A stretch of DNA of 64,000 bases from Qipengyuania nanhaisediminis (lineage in GTDB: Bacteria > Pseudomonadota > Alphaproteobacteria > Sphingomonadales > Sphingomonadaceae): NCBI RefSeq assembly GCF_900115585.1, contig NZ_FOWZ01000001.1, forward strand, positions 558,001 through 622,000. The letters are read 5' to 3'. Made by a program: the position numbers and the translations under genes. The first letter of the stretch is position 1; each line of letters opens with the position of its first letter. Below are positions 50,732 to 59,686 of the stretch, one piece after another. Under the pieces are notes generated by a model. It had not been told where the DNA came from, ran no database searches, and saw only the letters and a list, made by a program, of their open reading frames with translations.

Positions 50732-51897
50732 TGCGGCACCAGCCCTTCGCCGATCACGCGCACCGCATTGCCGCCCATGGCCGCGCGAATTTCTTCCTCG
50801 GAAAAGCCTTCGTCGAGCAGGGCCTGCGTCACCTGTGTCAGCTCTGAAGTGTCGAAGCGCACGGTGACCGCGCCGTCATAGTCGCTGCCCAGCGCGACGT
50901 GTTCGATCCCGACGAGATCGCGAATATGTTTCATCGCTTTCGCAGTTGCGCGAGGGGAGGTGTCGCATACGGCGCCCTCCCAGTAACCGACACCGATGAT
51001 CCCGCCGGTCGCCGCGACACCGCGGATTTCTTCGTCCGTCAAATTGCGATTCACCTCGCAGGTCGCTTGCACACCGCCATGGCTGGAGACCACGGGGCGG
51101 GTCGCCATGGCGAGAATTTCCGAAACGCACTGGTGGCTGCAATGCGCGATATCGACGATCATGCCCATCGCTTCCATCCGCTTGACGGTCTCGCGGCCCA
51201 TGTCGGTCAGCCCGCCCTTCTCGAGGCCATGCATCGAACCGGCCAGTTCATTGTCGAAGAAATGCGTGAGCCCCGCCATGCGCATTCCAGCAGCGTATAG
51301 CGTGTCGAGATTGTCGATGTCGCCCTCGAGGCTTTGCAGGCCTTCCGCACTGAAGAGGACGCCGGTCCCATTGTTCTTGACCGCGCGGCGCCCCAGCAGC
51401 CCGGCTACGTCATCCCGGCCGCGGATCGACACGAGCTGATTGCCGGAACCTTGGACCGCCCGATCAAGCTTTTGTGCGTGGTAAAGCGAGCGCTCCAGCA
51501 AGCTTCCCCAGGTCCGCACCGGCTGCAGCTGCGCGATGACCAGCGGGGTGATGTTGTCGGTGTCCGCGCCATTCGCATCGTAATTCTGCCCGCGCGGTGT
51601 TTTTGTAACGCTGGAGAAAACCTGCAACGCGACGTTGCCCTGCTGGAGGCGCGGCAGATCGACATGCCCCCGGTCGCTCTGGTCCAGAAGATCACGGTTC
51701 CACAAGAGCGTATCGGAATGCAGGTCGACGATGGTGAGGCTGTCATGAAGCGTCCGCGCTTCGTCCGACACTTCGATCAGGGGCAGGCCATCGACCTTGT
51801 TCATGCCCCGCTCGACCATCGCCGGACCAAAAGCGAAGAAGCCGACAACTGCCAGCAGGACTACCGCCCCAAGACCAAGAAGGATGCGCCGCTTCAT
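50728..51897 (-). CDS. M19 family membrane dipeptidase, membrane-anchored
   Basis: A 389-residue renal-dipeptidase-like zinc enzyme with an N-terminal helix (ILLGLGAVVLLAVVGFFAF), likely an uncleaved anchor. Metal ligands appear in VDLHSDTLLWN, the glutamate region FSAEGLQSL, DIAHCSHQ, VVSSHGGVQ and GSDYDGAV. Substrate likely dipeptides in the periplasm. ATG at 51897 overlaps the folA stop by 4 bases; its presence in a nucleotide/cofactor operon is unexplained. Confidence 0.9.
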   Translation of the reverse strand: MKRRILLGLGAVVLLAVVGFFAFGPAMVERGMNKVDGLPLIEVSDEARTLHDSLTIVDLHSDTLLWNRDLLDQSDRGHVDLPRLQQGNVALQVFSSVTKTPRGQNYDANGADTDNITPLVIAQLQPVRTWGSLLERSLYHAQKLDRAVQGSGNQLVSIRGRDDVAGLLGRRAVKNNGTGVLFSAEGLQSLEGDIDNLDTLYAAGMRMAGLTHFFDNELAGSMHGLEKGGLTDMGRETVKRMEAMGMIVDIAHCSHQCVSEILAMATRPVVSSHGGVQATCEVNRNLTDEEIRGVAATGGIIGVGYWEGAVCDTSPRATAKAMKHIRDLVGIEHVALGSDYDGAVTVRFDTSELTQVTQALLDEGFSEEEIRAAMGGNAVRVIGEGLVPQ

Positions 51898-52370
51898 TCC
51901 GACCGCTCGTAGGTCAGGAAGGAATAGGCAGGAGCGTCTGCCTGGGCATCGAAATCCTCGCGTCCGGCGATTTCCCATTCAGGGCCAAGCGGGGGCATGA
52001 AGACATCGCCATCGAAATCCTGGTGGATCTCCGTCAGTTCTACCCGGTCCGACAGAGGCAGGAAGACGTCGAAAATGGCGGCGCCGCCAATGATAGCAGC
52101 GTTATCGCCAGCGGTCGCGATGGCCTCCTCGACAGAGCGCACCACCTCGGCGCCGGTGGAGTCCCAACGCTCTTTCCGGGTCAGGACGATATGGCGGCGT
52201 CCGGGCAACAGGCCGGGCAAGCTCTCGAAGGTCTTGCGGCCCATGATCATCGGCTGGCCCATGGTAAGCGCCTTGAAACGTTTCAGATCGGCAGGCAGGT
52301 GCCAAGGAAGCTGGCCGTTCTTGCCGATCGCGCCATTGGCGGCCCGTGCATAGATACAGAACAGGCTCAT
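51894..52370 (-). CDS. folA: Dihydrofolate reductase
   Basis: A 158-residue DHFR. Typical features: NGAIGKNGQLPWHLPADLKRFK, MIMGRKTFESLPGLLPGR, and AAIIGGAAIFDVFLP. Reduces dihydrofolate with NADPH. It sits between purK and the dipeptidase with 4-base overlaps on both sides. No thyA is in the window. Confidence 0.95.
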   Translation of the reverse strand: MSLFCIYARAANGAIGKNGQLPWHLPADLKRFKALTMGQPMIMGRKTFESLPGLLPGRRHIVLTRKERWDSTGAEVVRSVEEAIATAGDNAAIIGGAAIFDVFLPLSDRVELTEIHQDFDGDVFMPPLGPEWEIAGREDFDAQADAPAYSFLTYERSE

Positions 52371-53425
52371 GCGCGGGTCAGGCGGGTGAGATGGCCCATC
52401 TTGCGCCCTTCACGGACTTCCGATTTGCCGTAATCGTGCAGGTGGGTATCGGCGTCCGCGAGGAATGCATGGGCAGCCTCGATATCCCTGCCGATGATGT
52501 TGCGCATATCGACCGCGTTTGCGGTGGTGCGCGTGTCGCCGAGGGGCAGTCCCGCAACGGCTCTGATGTGGTTCTCGAACTGGCTGGTTGCCGCGCCCTC
52601 GATGGTCCAGTGGCCGGAATTGTGCACCCGGGGTGCCATCTCGTTGAAGATGGGGCCTTCGTGAGTTGCAAAGAATTCGAGCGTCAGTACGCCGACGTAT
52701 CCAAGGGCATCGGCCACCTGTCCCGCGAGCTTGCGAGCCTGTTCCACCTGAGGTTCGACCGCTTCTCCGGCCGGAAGGTAGGACGCTGCGAGAACCCCGC
52801 TTTCATGGACGTTGCGCGAACTGTCCCAGAAACGGATTTCGCCATCCTGAGCCCGCACGAGAATGACCGAGAACTCGGCATCGAATTCCACGAAACCTTC
52901 GTAGATCGCGGGGACATCGGGGAGTTTGAGGGCCGCGGCATCGCGGCCCGACATGATGCGCCACTGGCCCTTGCCGTCATAACCGTCGCGGCGGGTCTTC
53001 ACGATGCCGGGCGCGCCAAGCCGGTCGGTCGCCGCTTCGAGATCGCTTTGGGAATCAATCTTCGCATAGGCTGCCGGCTTGCCGCCCAGCCCCTCGATAA
53101 ACCTTTTCTCGTTGAGGCGGTCCTGCGCCGTTTCGAGAGCCTTGGGGTCGGGAAATATCTTGTCGGAAGGAAAGGCCCGGGCGGTCGCGACGGGCACGTT
53201 CTCGAATTCCCAGGTGACGACGTCGCAACGTGCGGCGAATGCCGCCAAGGCCGCCTGGTCGTCCCAGCGATTGGTGAAGAAGTCCTCGCAGACCTCGGCA
53301 GCGACGTTATCGCCTTCCGGCGAATAGCCGATGCAGCGATATCCGAGCTGGGTCGCGGCGACGGCCATCATCCGGCCGAGTTGGCCTCCTCCGAGGATGC
53401 CGATCGTCGAGCCCCGCTTCAGCAT
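52367..53425 (-). CDS. purK: N5-carboxyaminoimidazole ribonucleotide synthase
   Basis: A 352-residue ATP-grasp enzyme of purine synthesis. GILGGGQLGRMMAVAATQLG at the N-terminus, TRRDGYDGKGQWRI, FDAEFSVILVR, LTLEFFATHEGPIFNEMAPRVHNSGHWTIEGA. Paired with purE; purE stop and purK start share one base (TGATG). Confidence 0.96.
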   Translation of the reverse strand: MLKRGSTIGILGGGQLGRMMAVAATQLGYRCIGYSPEGDNVAAEVCEDFFTNRWDDQAALAAFAARCDVVTWEFENVPVATARAFPSDKIFPDPKALETAQDRLNEKRFIEGLGGKPAAYAKIDSQSDLEAATDRLGAPGIVKTRRDGYDGKGQWRIMSGRDAAALKLPDVPAIYEGFVEFDAEFSVILVRAQDGEIRFWDSSRNVHESGVLAASYLPAGEAVEPQVEQARKLAGQVADALGYVGVLTLEFFATHEGPIFNEMAPRVHNSGHWTIEGAATSQFENHIRAVAGLPLGDTRTTANAVDMRNIIGRDIEAAHAFLADADTHLHDYGKSEVREGRKMGHLTRLTRA

Positions 53426-53907
53426 CAGTCTTCCGGCCGCTCTGTGACGGCATCGCTGCGGGCCTGGCGCCAGGCCTTGAGCCGCGCTGCGAGCTTGGCG
53501 TCCCCATTGGCCAGAATTGCCGCTGCCAAGAGGCCAGCATTGGTGGCGCCCGCTTCGCCAATTGCGAGAGTGCCGACCGGGACGCCTGCAGGCATTTGCA
53601 CGATGGAGAGCAGGCTGTCCTCTCCGGACAAGGCCCTGGACTGGACCGGGACGCCGAGGACGGGAATGTGGGTAAGGGCCGCGATCATGCCGGGAAGGTG
53701 AGCCGCGCCGCCTGCCCCTGCGATGATGACATGAAAGCCATCGGCCTCCGCGGCCTTGGCGAAATCGTACATCCGGTCCGGTGTCCGGTGGGCGGAGACG
53801 ATCCGCACATCGGTCTCCACACCCAGTTCCTCCAGCACTTCGGCTGCGCAGGTCATGGTCTTCCAGTCCGACTGGCTACCCATGACGATTGCGACCTTTG
53901 CCCCCAT
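53425..53907 (-). CDS. purE: N5-carboxyaminoimidazole ribonucleotide mutase
   Basis: A 160-residue Pur[72 protein letters not shown]. Start at 53907 has AAGGA upstream in the gpmA 3' end. Two bases separate it from gpmA. Confidence 0.96.
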   Translation of the reverse strand: MGAKVAIVMGSQSDWKTMTCAAEVLEELGVETDVRIVSAHRTPDRMYDFAKAAEADGFHVIIAGAGGAAHLPGMIAALTHIPVLGVPVQSRALSGEDSLLSIVQMPAGVPVGTLAIGEAGATNAGLLAAAILANGDAKLAARLKAWRQARSDAVTERPED

Positions 53908-53909
53908 AA

Positions 53910-54596
53910 TCAGCTGTCCTTCAGATAATAGCGTTCGCCCGACACCTGCGTCCCGTCGAATTCGTAAATGATGGGCTGGCCGGTCGGTATTTCCAGCCCG
54001 GTTATCTCGTCGTCGGAAATGCCGGACAGGTGTTTGACCAGGGCGCGCAGGCTGTTGCCATGGGCCGAGATGATGACCGTCTCGCCCTTGCCTAGCTGCG
54101 GGAGGATGGCTTCTTCCCAATAAGGGAGCACACGCTCGATCGTCAGCTTGAGGCTTTCGGTGCGCGGCACGTCGATACCGGCGTAACGCGGATCATCGGA
54201 GAGGTCGAATTCGCTGTCCGGCTCGAGCTCGGGAGGCGGAACGTCGAAGCTGCGGCGCCAGATATGCACCTGCTCGTCACCGTGCTTCTCGCGCGTTTCC
54301 TGCTTGTTGAGGCCGGTCAGCCCGCCATAATGCCGTTCGTTGAGGTGCCAGTCGCGCGTCGCCGGGATCCAGAGGCGGTCGCACGCTTCGAGCGCGATAT
54401 TGAGCGTCTTGATGGCGCGTTTCTGGACGGAAGTGAAAGCGGTCGTGGGCAGTACGCCCTTCGCTTTCATCAGCTCACCGGCTTGGCGCGCTTCAGTTTC
54501 GCCCTTCTCGGTGAGGTCGACATCCCACCAGCCGGTGAACCGGTTGGCGAGGTTCCACTCGCTCTGGCCGTGACGGACGAGGATCAGCTTGGACAT
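53910..54596 (-). CDS. gpmA: 2,3-bisphosphoglycerate-dependent phosphoglycerate mutase
   Basis: A 228-residue phosphoglycerate mutase. The phosphohistidine motif is [10 protein letters not shown] at the start, then [13 protein letters not shown] and [15 protein letters not shown]. Interconverts 3- and 2-phosphoglycerate. The ATG at 54596 ([10 protein letters not shown]) is the family start, with GGGAGC upstream; the frame continues 9 codons further. It begins the overlapping operon. Confidence 0.95.
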   Translation of the reverse strand: MSKLILVRHGQSEWNLANRFTGWWDVDLTEKGETEARQAGELMKAKGVLPTTAFTSVQKRAIKTLNIALEACDRLWIPATRDWHLNERHYGGLTGLNKQETREKHGDEQVHIWRRSFDVPPPELEPDSEFDLSDDPRYAGIDVPRTESLKLTIERVLPYWEEAILPQLGKGETVIISAHGNSLRALVKHLSGISDDEITGLEIPTGQPIIYEFDGTQVSGERYYLKDS

Positions 54597-54629
54597 GGGC
54601 GCTCCCTGTTTCCCTAGGAGCACTGCGCG

Positions 54630-54773
54630 TTAGCGGTCTGAGTCGGGCTTGGAAACCCCGTCTGCATCCGATTCGCGGATTTCCCGCGCCTGTCCTTTTC
54701 GGCGGCGCAGATTCTCGCGAAGTTTCGCTGCAAGCCGCTCTTCGCGGGTCATCTTGTCGTTTGGCTGGCTCAT
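54630..54773 (-). CDS. Small basic protein of unknown function
   Basis: A 47-residue protein, MSQPNDKMTREERLAAKLREN then an arginine-rich stretch and an acidic end. Start has AAAGGA 7-8 bases upstream, so translation is likely. Similar short proteins ahead of gpmA occur in sphingomonad genomes in my memory, but no name is known. It is 33 bases upstream of gpmA on the same strand. Confidence 0.65.
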   Translation of the reverse strand: MSQPNDKMTREERLAAKLRENLRRRKGQAREIRESDADGVSKPDSDR

Positions 54774-54886
54774 TGCGCAATCCTTTTGCGAAATTCGGCC
54801 TGTGTCGCAAGCGAAGGTTGACTTATCCGCCGTGTCTGCCAATAGCGCGCGCCTCCACCCCGCAAGCGTTCTTGCGGAGGATCCGT

Positions 54887-54961
54887 GCTGCTGTAGCTCA
54901 GTGGTAGAGCGCACCCTTGGTAAGGGTGAGGCCGGGAGTTCAATCCTCCCCAGCAGCACCA
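54887..54961 (+). tRNA. tRNA-Thr (anticodon GGT)
   Basis: Complete cloverleaf of 75 bases. Acceptor stem GCTGCTG (54887-54893) pairs with CAGCAGC (54951-54957), then A and an encoded CCA. D arm TAGCTCAGTGGTAGAGC. Anticodon arm CACCC-TTGGTAA-GGGTG gives GGT. T arm GGGAG-TTCAATC-CTCCC. This reads ACC and ACT codons. Confidence 0.98.
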
Positions 54962-54990
54962 TTTTCTTTCGAAAATGAATCTTGGTTTTT

Positions 54991-55070
54991 CGCTCGCACC
55001 TCCGTGCGAGCGTCCTCGGCGCAGTCTCGCCGCGTTCCGCGTCGAGCGCCTGCGGGCGGGCGGTCGCCCT
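54991..55070 (+). repeat. Structured dispersed repeat, copy B
   Basis: An 80-base element 30 bases after tRNA-Thr, partner of the copy at 14377-14454. First hairpin: CGCTCGCAC (54991-54999) with GTGCGAGCG (55004-55012). Second hairpin: GGCG with CGCC enclosing CTCG/CGAG and CGCG/CGCG. Compared with copy A, stem position 8 changes G-C to A-T and the outer pair of the second stem changes T-A to C-G, both keeping pairing. Confidence 0.6.
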
Positions 55071-55149
55071 TGCCCGGCCTCCGCCGGCCCGGATTTTCGG
55101 TTGCACCAGCCCACTCCCGGCGGCAGTCCTTTCGCAGAGGGAGAATTTC

Positions 55150-56319
55150 ATGGATTTCCGCCTGACCGAACAACAGCGCGAACTTCAGGACGCGGCGCGC
55201 ACCTTTGCACGCAAGGAACTGCCCGACCTAGCACGCGAGATGGAGGAAAAGGACTTCTCCGTTCCGGCCGACATGATGCGTCGGTATGGCGAGATGGGCT
55301 TTCTGGGGGTGAACCTGCCGGAAGAATATGGCGGTCTGGGGCTGGGCCATCTCGAGGCACTGCTGGTGCTCGAACAATTCGCGATGATCTCCAATGCCGT
55401 CGCCTTCCCCGTATTCGAGGCGCTGGTCGGACCCGTTCGCACGCTGGAGCGATTCGGAAGCGATGCGATCAAGGCGAAAGTGATCCCGCAGGTCGTTTCA
55501 GGCGAGGCGACGGTGGCCGTTTCCATGTCGGAACCCGATGCCGGAACGGCGCTCACAGACCTCACCACCCGCGCAAGCGACGAGGGCACCCACTACCTTC
55601 TCGATGGCAACAAGCGATGGACCAGCGGCGCAGGGCATGCGCGCTATTACGTCGTCTACACGCGGCTTTCCGACGCCCCGGGGGCGAAGGGGATCGGCGC
55701 ATTGCTGGTCGACAAGGAAATGGAAGGCGTGAGCTTCGGCAAGCGCGAACAGCTTATGGGCTTTCGGGGGATCGAAACGCGGGACATCACCTTCGACGGG
55801 GTCGAGGTGCCCAAGGAAAACGAGATCGTCCCCGCCGGCGGTTTCGGAAAGTTGATGAGCGCCTTCGGGCTGGAACGCTGCGGTAATGCCACGCAGTCGC
55901 TCGGACTTGCTGCGGCCGCGCTGGAGCAGGCGACCGAGTATGTGCAGGAGCGGGAGGCGTTCGGGAAACCGATCGTCGATTTCCAGGCGGTGCAGATGCG
56001 GCTGGCGGAAATGGCGATGCAGGTCGAAGCGTCGCGCCTGCTGATCTATCGCGCGGCTGCCAATGCGGAGCACAACCCCGATGGGCTGCCGAGCGTATAC
56101 GAAAGCTCGACCGCGAAGTGTTTTGCCAACGATATCGTGCGTAGCGTGACCGCCAATGGAATGCAGGTCATGGGCGGCTATGGCTACCACAAGGAATACG
56201 GCATGGAGCAGCGCGTGCGGGACGGGTTCGCTTGGGGCATCGCTGGCGGCACCACCGACGTGCAGAAAACCAATATCGCCGCAGCAATCGTTGGGCGCCG
56301 CTTCGATCAAAGGCGTTGA
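55150..56319 (+). CDS. Acyl-CoA dehydrogenase
   Basis: A 389-residue FAD acyl-CoA dehydrogenase. MDFRLTEQQRELQDAARTFARKEL at the N-terminus, MSEPDAGTALTDL, GFRGIETRDITFDGVEVPKEN, and the C-terminal QVMGGYGYHKEYGMEQRVRDG. Oxidises acyl-CoA and passes electrons to EtfBA (39140-40843). ATG at 55150 has AGAGGGAG upstream; the open frame to 54982 runs through the repeat and is not coding. Monocistronic. Confidence 0.93.
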   Translation: MDFRLTEQQRELQDAARTFARKELPDLAREMEEKDFSVPADMMRRYGEMGFLGVNLPEEYGGLGLGHLEALLVLEQFAMISNAVAFPVFEALVGPVRTLERFGSDAIKAKVIPQVVSGEATVAVSMSEPDAGTALTDLTTRASDEGTHYLLDGNKRWTSGAGHARYYVVYTRLSDAPGAKGIGALLVDKEMEGVSFGKREQLMGFRGIETRDITFDGVEVPKENEIVPAGGFGKLMSAFGLERCGNATQSLGLAAAALEQATEYVQEREAFGKPIVDFQAVQMRLAEMAMQVEASRLLIYRAAANAEHNPDGLPSVYESSTAKCFANDIVRSVTANGMQVMGGYGYHKEYGMEQRVRDGFAWGIAGGTTDVQKTNIAAAIVGRRFDQRR

Positions 56320-56351
56320 TAGCCGGCGCTGTATTGCCTAGGTATAACGGC

Positions 56352-56819
56352 ATGGAAGACACGACGGGGCTGACCGAACTCGATCCGCGCTACAAAACGA
56401 TGATGCGCTTCGTCGCGGCGATATTTGCGGTCGTCTTGCTCGCCGGGGCCAGCATTGCGGAATTCATGATACCGGGCTGGACCGGTGTGGTCTGGGGTCC
56501 GGTCCTGTTGGTCGTCTTGTACCTCGTCGTCTGGCTGCCAATGCGCCGCTATGCGACGCGCGGCTATTCCCTGGCGGAAGAAAGGCTGCGCGTGGTGCGC
56601 GGCGTGCTCTTCCGCTCGGATACGGTCGTGCCTTTCGGCCGCGTCCAGCACATCGATGTCGACCAAGGTCCGCTCGAGCGGGCGTTCCATCTTGCAACGC
56701 TCACGGTTCACACGGCGGGCAGTCACAATTCCTCCGTATCGCTTCCCGGTCTTGCCCATGAAGACGCCATGGCGATGCGGGAGCAGATCCGCGCCGCTAT
56801 CCGCCGCGACACGCAATGA
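56352..56819 (+). CDS. PH domain-containing membrane protein (YdbS-like)
   Basis: A 155-residue protein: two membrane helices (FVAAIFAVVLLAGASIAEFMI, VVWGPVLLVVLYLVVWLPM) and a bacterial PH (bPH2) domain with RGYSLAEERLRVVRGVLFRSDTVVPFGRVQHIDVDQGPLERAF. The YdbS/YdbT pair is conserved in many bacteria; function unknown. Overlaps the next gene by 4 bases. Confidence 0.88.
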   Translation: MEDTTGLTELDPRYKTMMRFVAAIFAVVLLAGASIAEFMIPGWTGVVWGPVLLVVLYLVVWLPMRRYATRGYSLAEERLRVVRGVLFRSDTVVPFGRVQHIDVDQGPLERAFHLATLTVHTAGSHNSSVSLPGLAHEDAMAMREQIRAAIRRDTQ

Positions 56820-58336
56820 CGGGCGACCTTCGCGAACCGAAGCGAACCGATCCGCGCACCTTCCTGGTGGAGGCGGTCAGCTACATAATCCGTTTCATTC
56901 CGGCCGCGGCCGCGCTGTTCGTCGTCATGCGCGACGAACTGGACAGACTTTCGTTTGCCTTGCCGATATTTGGCCTGCTGTTCGTCGGCAACTTGGTGGC
57001 ACAGTACCTACAGTGGACACGGCTGACCTACGCTACCGGCGATGCCGACATCCGGGTCGAGAAGGGCTTGTTGTCCCGCGCCGCCAGATCGGTCCCTTAC
57101 GAGCGTATCCAGGATGTGAGCATCGAACAGAAGCTGCTTCCCCGGCTCTTCGGCCTCGTCGCAGTGAAGTTCGAGACCGGAGCTGGCGGCAAGGAGGACC
57201 TCTCGCTTGCCTATCTTTCCGAAGCGGAAGGGGAGCGGCTGCGGGAAGTCGTGAAGGAGCGACGCGACGAGGATGCACCGCAAGCCTTGTCCGAAGTTCC
57301 GCAAACCGATCCCGAACAGAGCAGCGCGCCCCTTTTCCAGATGGGACCGAAGCGGGTGCTGACATTCGGGCTGTTCGAGTTTTCGATGGCTGTGGTCGCG
57401 GTGATCGGCGGTCTTGCACAGCAATTCGAGTTCCTGCTCCCCTTCGATATCTGGGATCTCGACCTCTGGCAGGAAAGGTTGGCAGGGCCGGGCCAGCAAT
57501 TGGCCGGGCTTGGCCCCCTGGCACAAGCAATCGGCGTCATGATCGGTGTGGCGAGCCTCGCAGTTCTCGGTTTCGCGACCGGGATTGTGCGCACGGCGCT
57601 GCGCGAGTGGGATTTTCGTCTCGATCGCACACCGAAAGGTTTTCGCCGCCGCCGCGGATTGTTGACCCGCACCGATCTCGTCATGCCCGTGCACAGGGTC
57701 CAGGCACTGAGGCTGGAAACGGGTTTCCTGCGCAGATTGTTCGGCTGGCACGGGCTCAAGGTGATCAGCCTTGCGAGTGACAGCGGCGCGGCCAATCACG
57801 AAGCTGCGCCATTCGCACAGATGGACGAAATCGCGCCTATCGTTGCGGAAACCGGCTTCGCGCTGCCAGGGAGCGACATCACCTGGCACCGCGCCATGGA
57901 CCGGTATCGCCTCGACAAGATGATCCTCGCCAGCCTGGTACTCTTGCCGGTCACTATTGCCGCGATCTTCATCACGCCATCCTGGCAATGGCTCATCCCC
58001 GCGATCGCGCTCGCATGGATCATTGCGCATCACTGGTGGCGTTGGCGCCATGATCGTCATGCGCTCGATAAGACCCAGCTCTATTCAAGGCATGGCTGGT
58101 TTGCGCCCAGCCTCGCTATTGGATCGCGCACGAAGCTCCAGTCGGTCGAAATCCTGCAGGGGCCGATCGCCAGGCGCCGTGGTTATGCAAGCCTGCTCTT
58201 AGGGCTTGCTGGCGGAAAGCTGCGCGTTCACGGAATGCCGTTAGAGGAAGCGAACAAGTGGCGGAGCGCTATCCTCGAGAGTATCGGCAAAACCGATTTC
58301 TCCGACTTGCTGGAGGCGCGGGTCGAGCCGGCCTAG
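56816..58336 (+). CDS. PH domain-containing membrane protein (YdbT-like)
   Basis: A 506-residue protein with about six helices and three bPH2-type domains. Repeats of VRVEKGLLSRAARSVPYERIQDVSIEQKLLPRLFG pattern (near residue 80), RRRRGLLTRTDLVMPVHRVQALRLETGFLRRLFG (near 280) and LYSRHGWFAPSLAIGSRTKLQSVEILQGPIARRRG (near 420). Probably forms a complex with the YdbS-like partner. Its TAG stop overlaps the convergent GNAT stop (CTAG, 58333-58336). Confidence 0.88.
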   Translation: MTGDLREPKRTDPRTFLVEAVSYIIRFIPAAAALFVVMRDELDRLSFALPIFGLLFVGNLVAQYLQWTRLTYATGDADIRVEKGLLSRAARSVPYERIQDVSIEQKLLPRLFGLVAVKFETGAGGKEDLSLAYLSEAEGERLREVVKERRDEDAPQALSEVPQTDPEQSSAPLFQMGPKRVLTFGLFEFSMAVVAVIGGLAQQFEFLLPFDIWDLDLWQERLAGPGQQLAGLGPLAQAIGVMIGVASLAVLGFATGIVRTALREWDFRLDRTPKGFRRRRGLLTRTDLVMPVHRVQALRLETGFLRRLFGWHGLKVISLASDSGAANHEAAPFAQMDEIAPIVAETGFALPGSDITWHRAMDRYRLDKMILASLVLLPVTIAAIFITPSWQWLIPAIALAWIIAHHWWRWRHDRHALDKTQLYSRHGWFAPSLAIGSRTKLQSVEILQGPIARRRGYASLLLGLAGGKLRVHGMPLEEANKWRSAILESIGKTDFSDLLEARVEPA

Positions 58337-58626
58337 GCGCGCAAGTCCGAGAGTTCAGGATGCCGCCTGAAATATCCTTCCACGTATGAGCAATCCGGCG
58401 CGATACGAAAGTCCTGTTCCTTCGCATCTTCTATCATGGCCTTGACCAGCTTGGCGGCCAGGCCTTGCCCGCGTGCCTCGGTCGGGACGAAGGTATGGGT
58501 GGCGTGACGTACGTCGCCTTCGGCGCGCCAGGTCAGCTCGGCTTCCCGCGCAGCACCCTCGACTGAGGTGAAGTACCGCCCCTCTGTTTCGTTTCCTTCG
58601 TGCTGGATTTCGATCGTATCGCTCAC
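58333..58626 (-). CDS. GNAT-fold N-acetyltransferase, YjdJ-like
   Basis: A 97-residue minimal GNAT protein. The acetyl-CoA motif is THTFVPTEARGQGLAAKLVKAMIEDAKEQDFRIAPDCSYVEGYFRRHPEL, typical of the single-domain YjdJ/NATD1 type. GTG at 58626 (MSDTIEIQH) has AAAGGAAA upstream; an ATG seven codons earlier is possible. Substrate unknown. Confidence 0.85.
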   Translation of the reverse strand: MSDTIEIQHEGNETEGRYFTSVEGAAREAELTWRAEGDVRHATHTFVPTEARGQGLAAKLVKAMIEDAKEQDFRIAPDCSYVEGYFRRHPELSDLRA

Positions 58627-58678
58627 GCAGATTTCCTTTCTGTGCAAGCAACGCCGTGCGCGCTAGAGGCGTTCCCCT

Positions 58679-59686
58679 ATGACGAGCCAGGCCCAGTTTC
58701 TCTCCGACAATGCAGCCAGCGTCCACCCGGCGATCTGGGACGCCCTGCGTGCCGCCGATGCGAGCGATGCACCCTATGACGGCGATGCACACAGCGCTTC
58801 GCTCGACGAGAAGTTTTCCGCGCTGTTCGGGCGCGATTGTGAAGTCCTTTGGGTGGCGACGGGGACGGCCGCCAATTGCCTCGCGCTGGCGACCATGGTC
58901 CAGCCGCACGGCGGGGTCGTGTGCCATGAAGAGGCACATATCGAAATGGACGAGGGCGGTGCGCCGGGCTTCTATTTGCACGGCGCGAAATTGCTTCTGG
59001 GCGAGGGTGATGGCGCAAAGCTGTCGCCCGATAGCATTCGCGCGGTAATCGATCCGATCCGCGACGATGTACACCAGGTCCAGCCGCACGCGATTTCCAT
59101 TACCCAGGCGAGCGAGTACGGGCGCGTTTACCGGCCCGAGGAACTCGCCGCTATTTCCGCTCTCGCGAAGGATCGCGGGCTTTGGCTTCACATGGATGGT
59201 GCGCGGTTCGCCAATGCGGTGGCGTTTCTCGATGTTTCAGCCGCGGAAGCTGCCGGTGATGTGGATGCGCTCAGCTTCGGCTTCGTCAAGAACGGCGGAA
59301 TGACCGCAGAGGCGATCGTATTCTTCGATCGCGGACTGGCCGATGTCGCGCGCTATCGCCGCAAGCGCGCTGGCCATCTGCAGAGCAAGGGGCGCTATCT
59401 CGCGGCACAGCTTCACGCCATGCTCGACGGTGATGTCTGGCTCCACAATGCCCGCTCGGCAAATGCCGCTGCACAGGAAATTGCTGGAGCCTGCAGTGAG
59501 CGACTGATGCACGCTGTCGAGGCGAACGAGGTGTTCGTGCGTTGCAGTGCTGCAGAGCGCGAGGCGCTGAGGTCACGTGGGTTCGGCTTTTACGATTGGG
59601 GCGACGACGCAGCGCGGTTCGTCACTGCGTGGAACACCCGCGAAGAAGACGCGCAGGCGCTGGCATCGGCGATCTCCGGCCTATGA
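58679..59686 (+). CDS. ltaE: Low-specificity L-threonine aldolase / beta-eliminating lyase family
   Basis: A 335-residue PLP enzyme. FLSDNAASVHPAIWDAL start, DGDAHSASLDEKFSALFG, ATGTAANCLAL, LHMDGARFANAVAFL, and the PLP lysine in SFGFVKNGGM. Cleaves L-threonine to glycine and acetaldehyde in typical members. Coupled to a DMT transporter by a 4-base overlap. Confidence 0.9.
   Translation: MTSQAQFLSDNAASVHPAIWDALRAADASDAPYDGDAHSASLDEKFSALFGRDCEVLWVATGTAANCLALATMVQPHGGVVCHEEAHIEMDEGGAPGFYLHGAKLLLGEGDGAKLSPDSIRAVIDPIRDDVHQVQPHAISITQASEYGRVYRPEELAAISALAKDRGLWLHMDGARFANAVAFLDVSAAEAAGDVDALSFGFVKNGGMTAEAIVFFDRGLADVARYRRKRAGHLQSKGRYLAAQLHAMLDGDVWLHNARSANAAAQEIAGACSERLMHAVEANEVFVRCSAAEREALRSRGFGFYDWGDDAARFVTAWNTREEDAQALASAISGL

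Noticed and set aside
54860-54877. CCGCAAG/CTTGCGG hairpin before tRNA-Thr as a terminator
   Set aside because: Good 7-bp stem but no T-run on either strand; may be part of the leader only.
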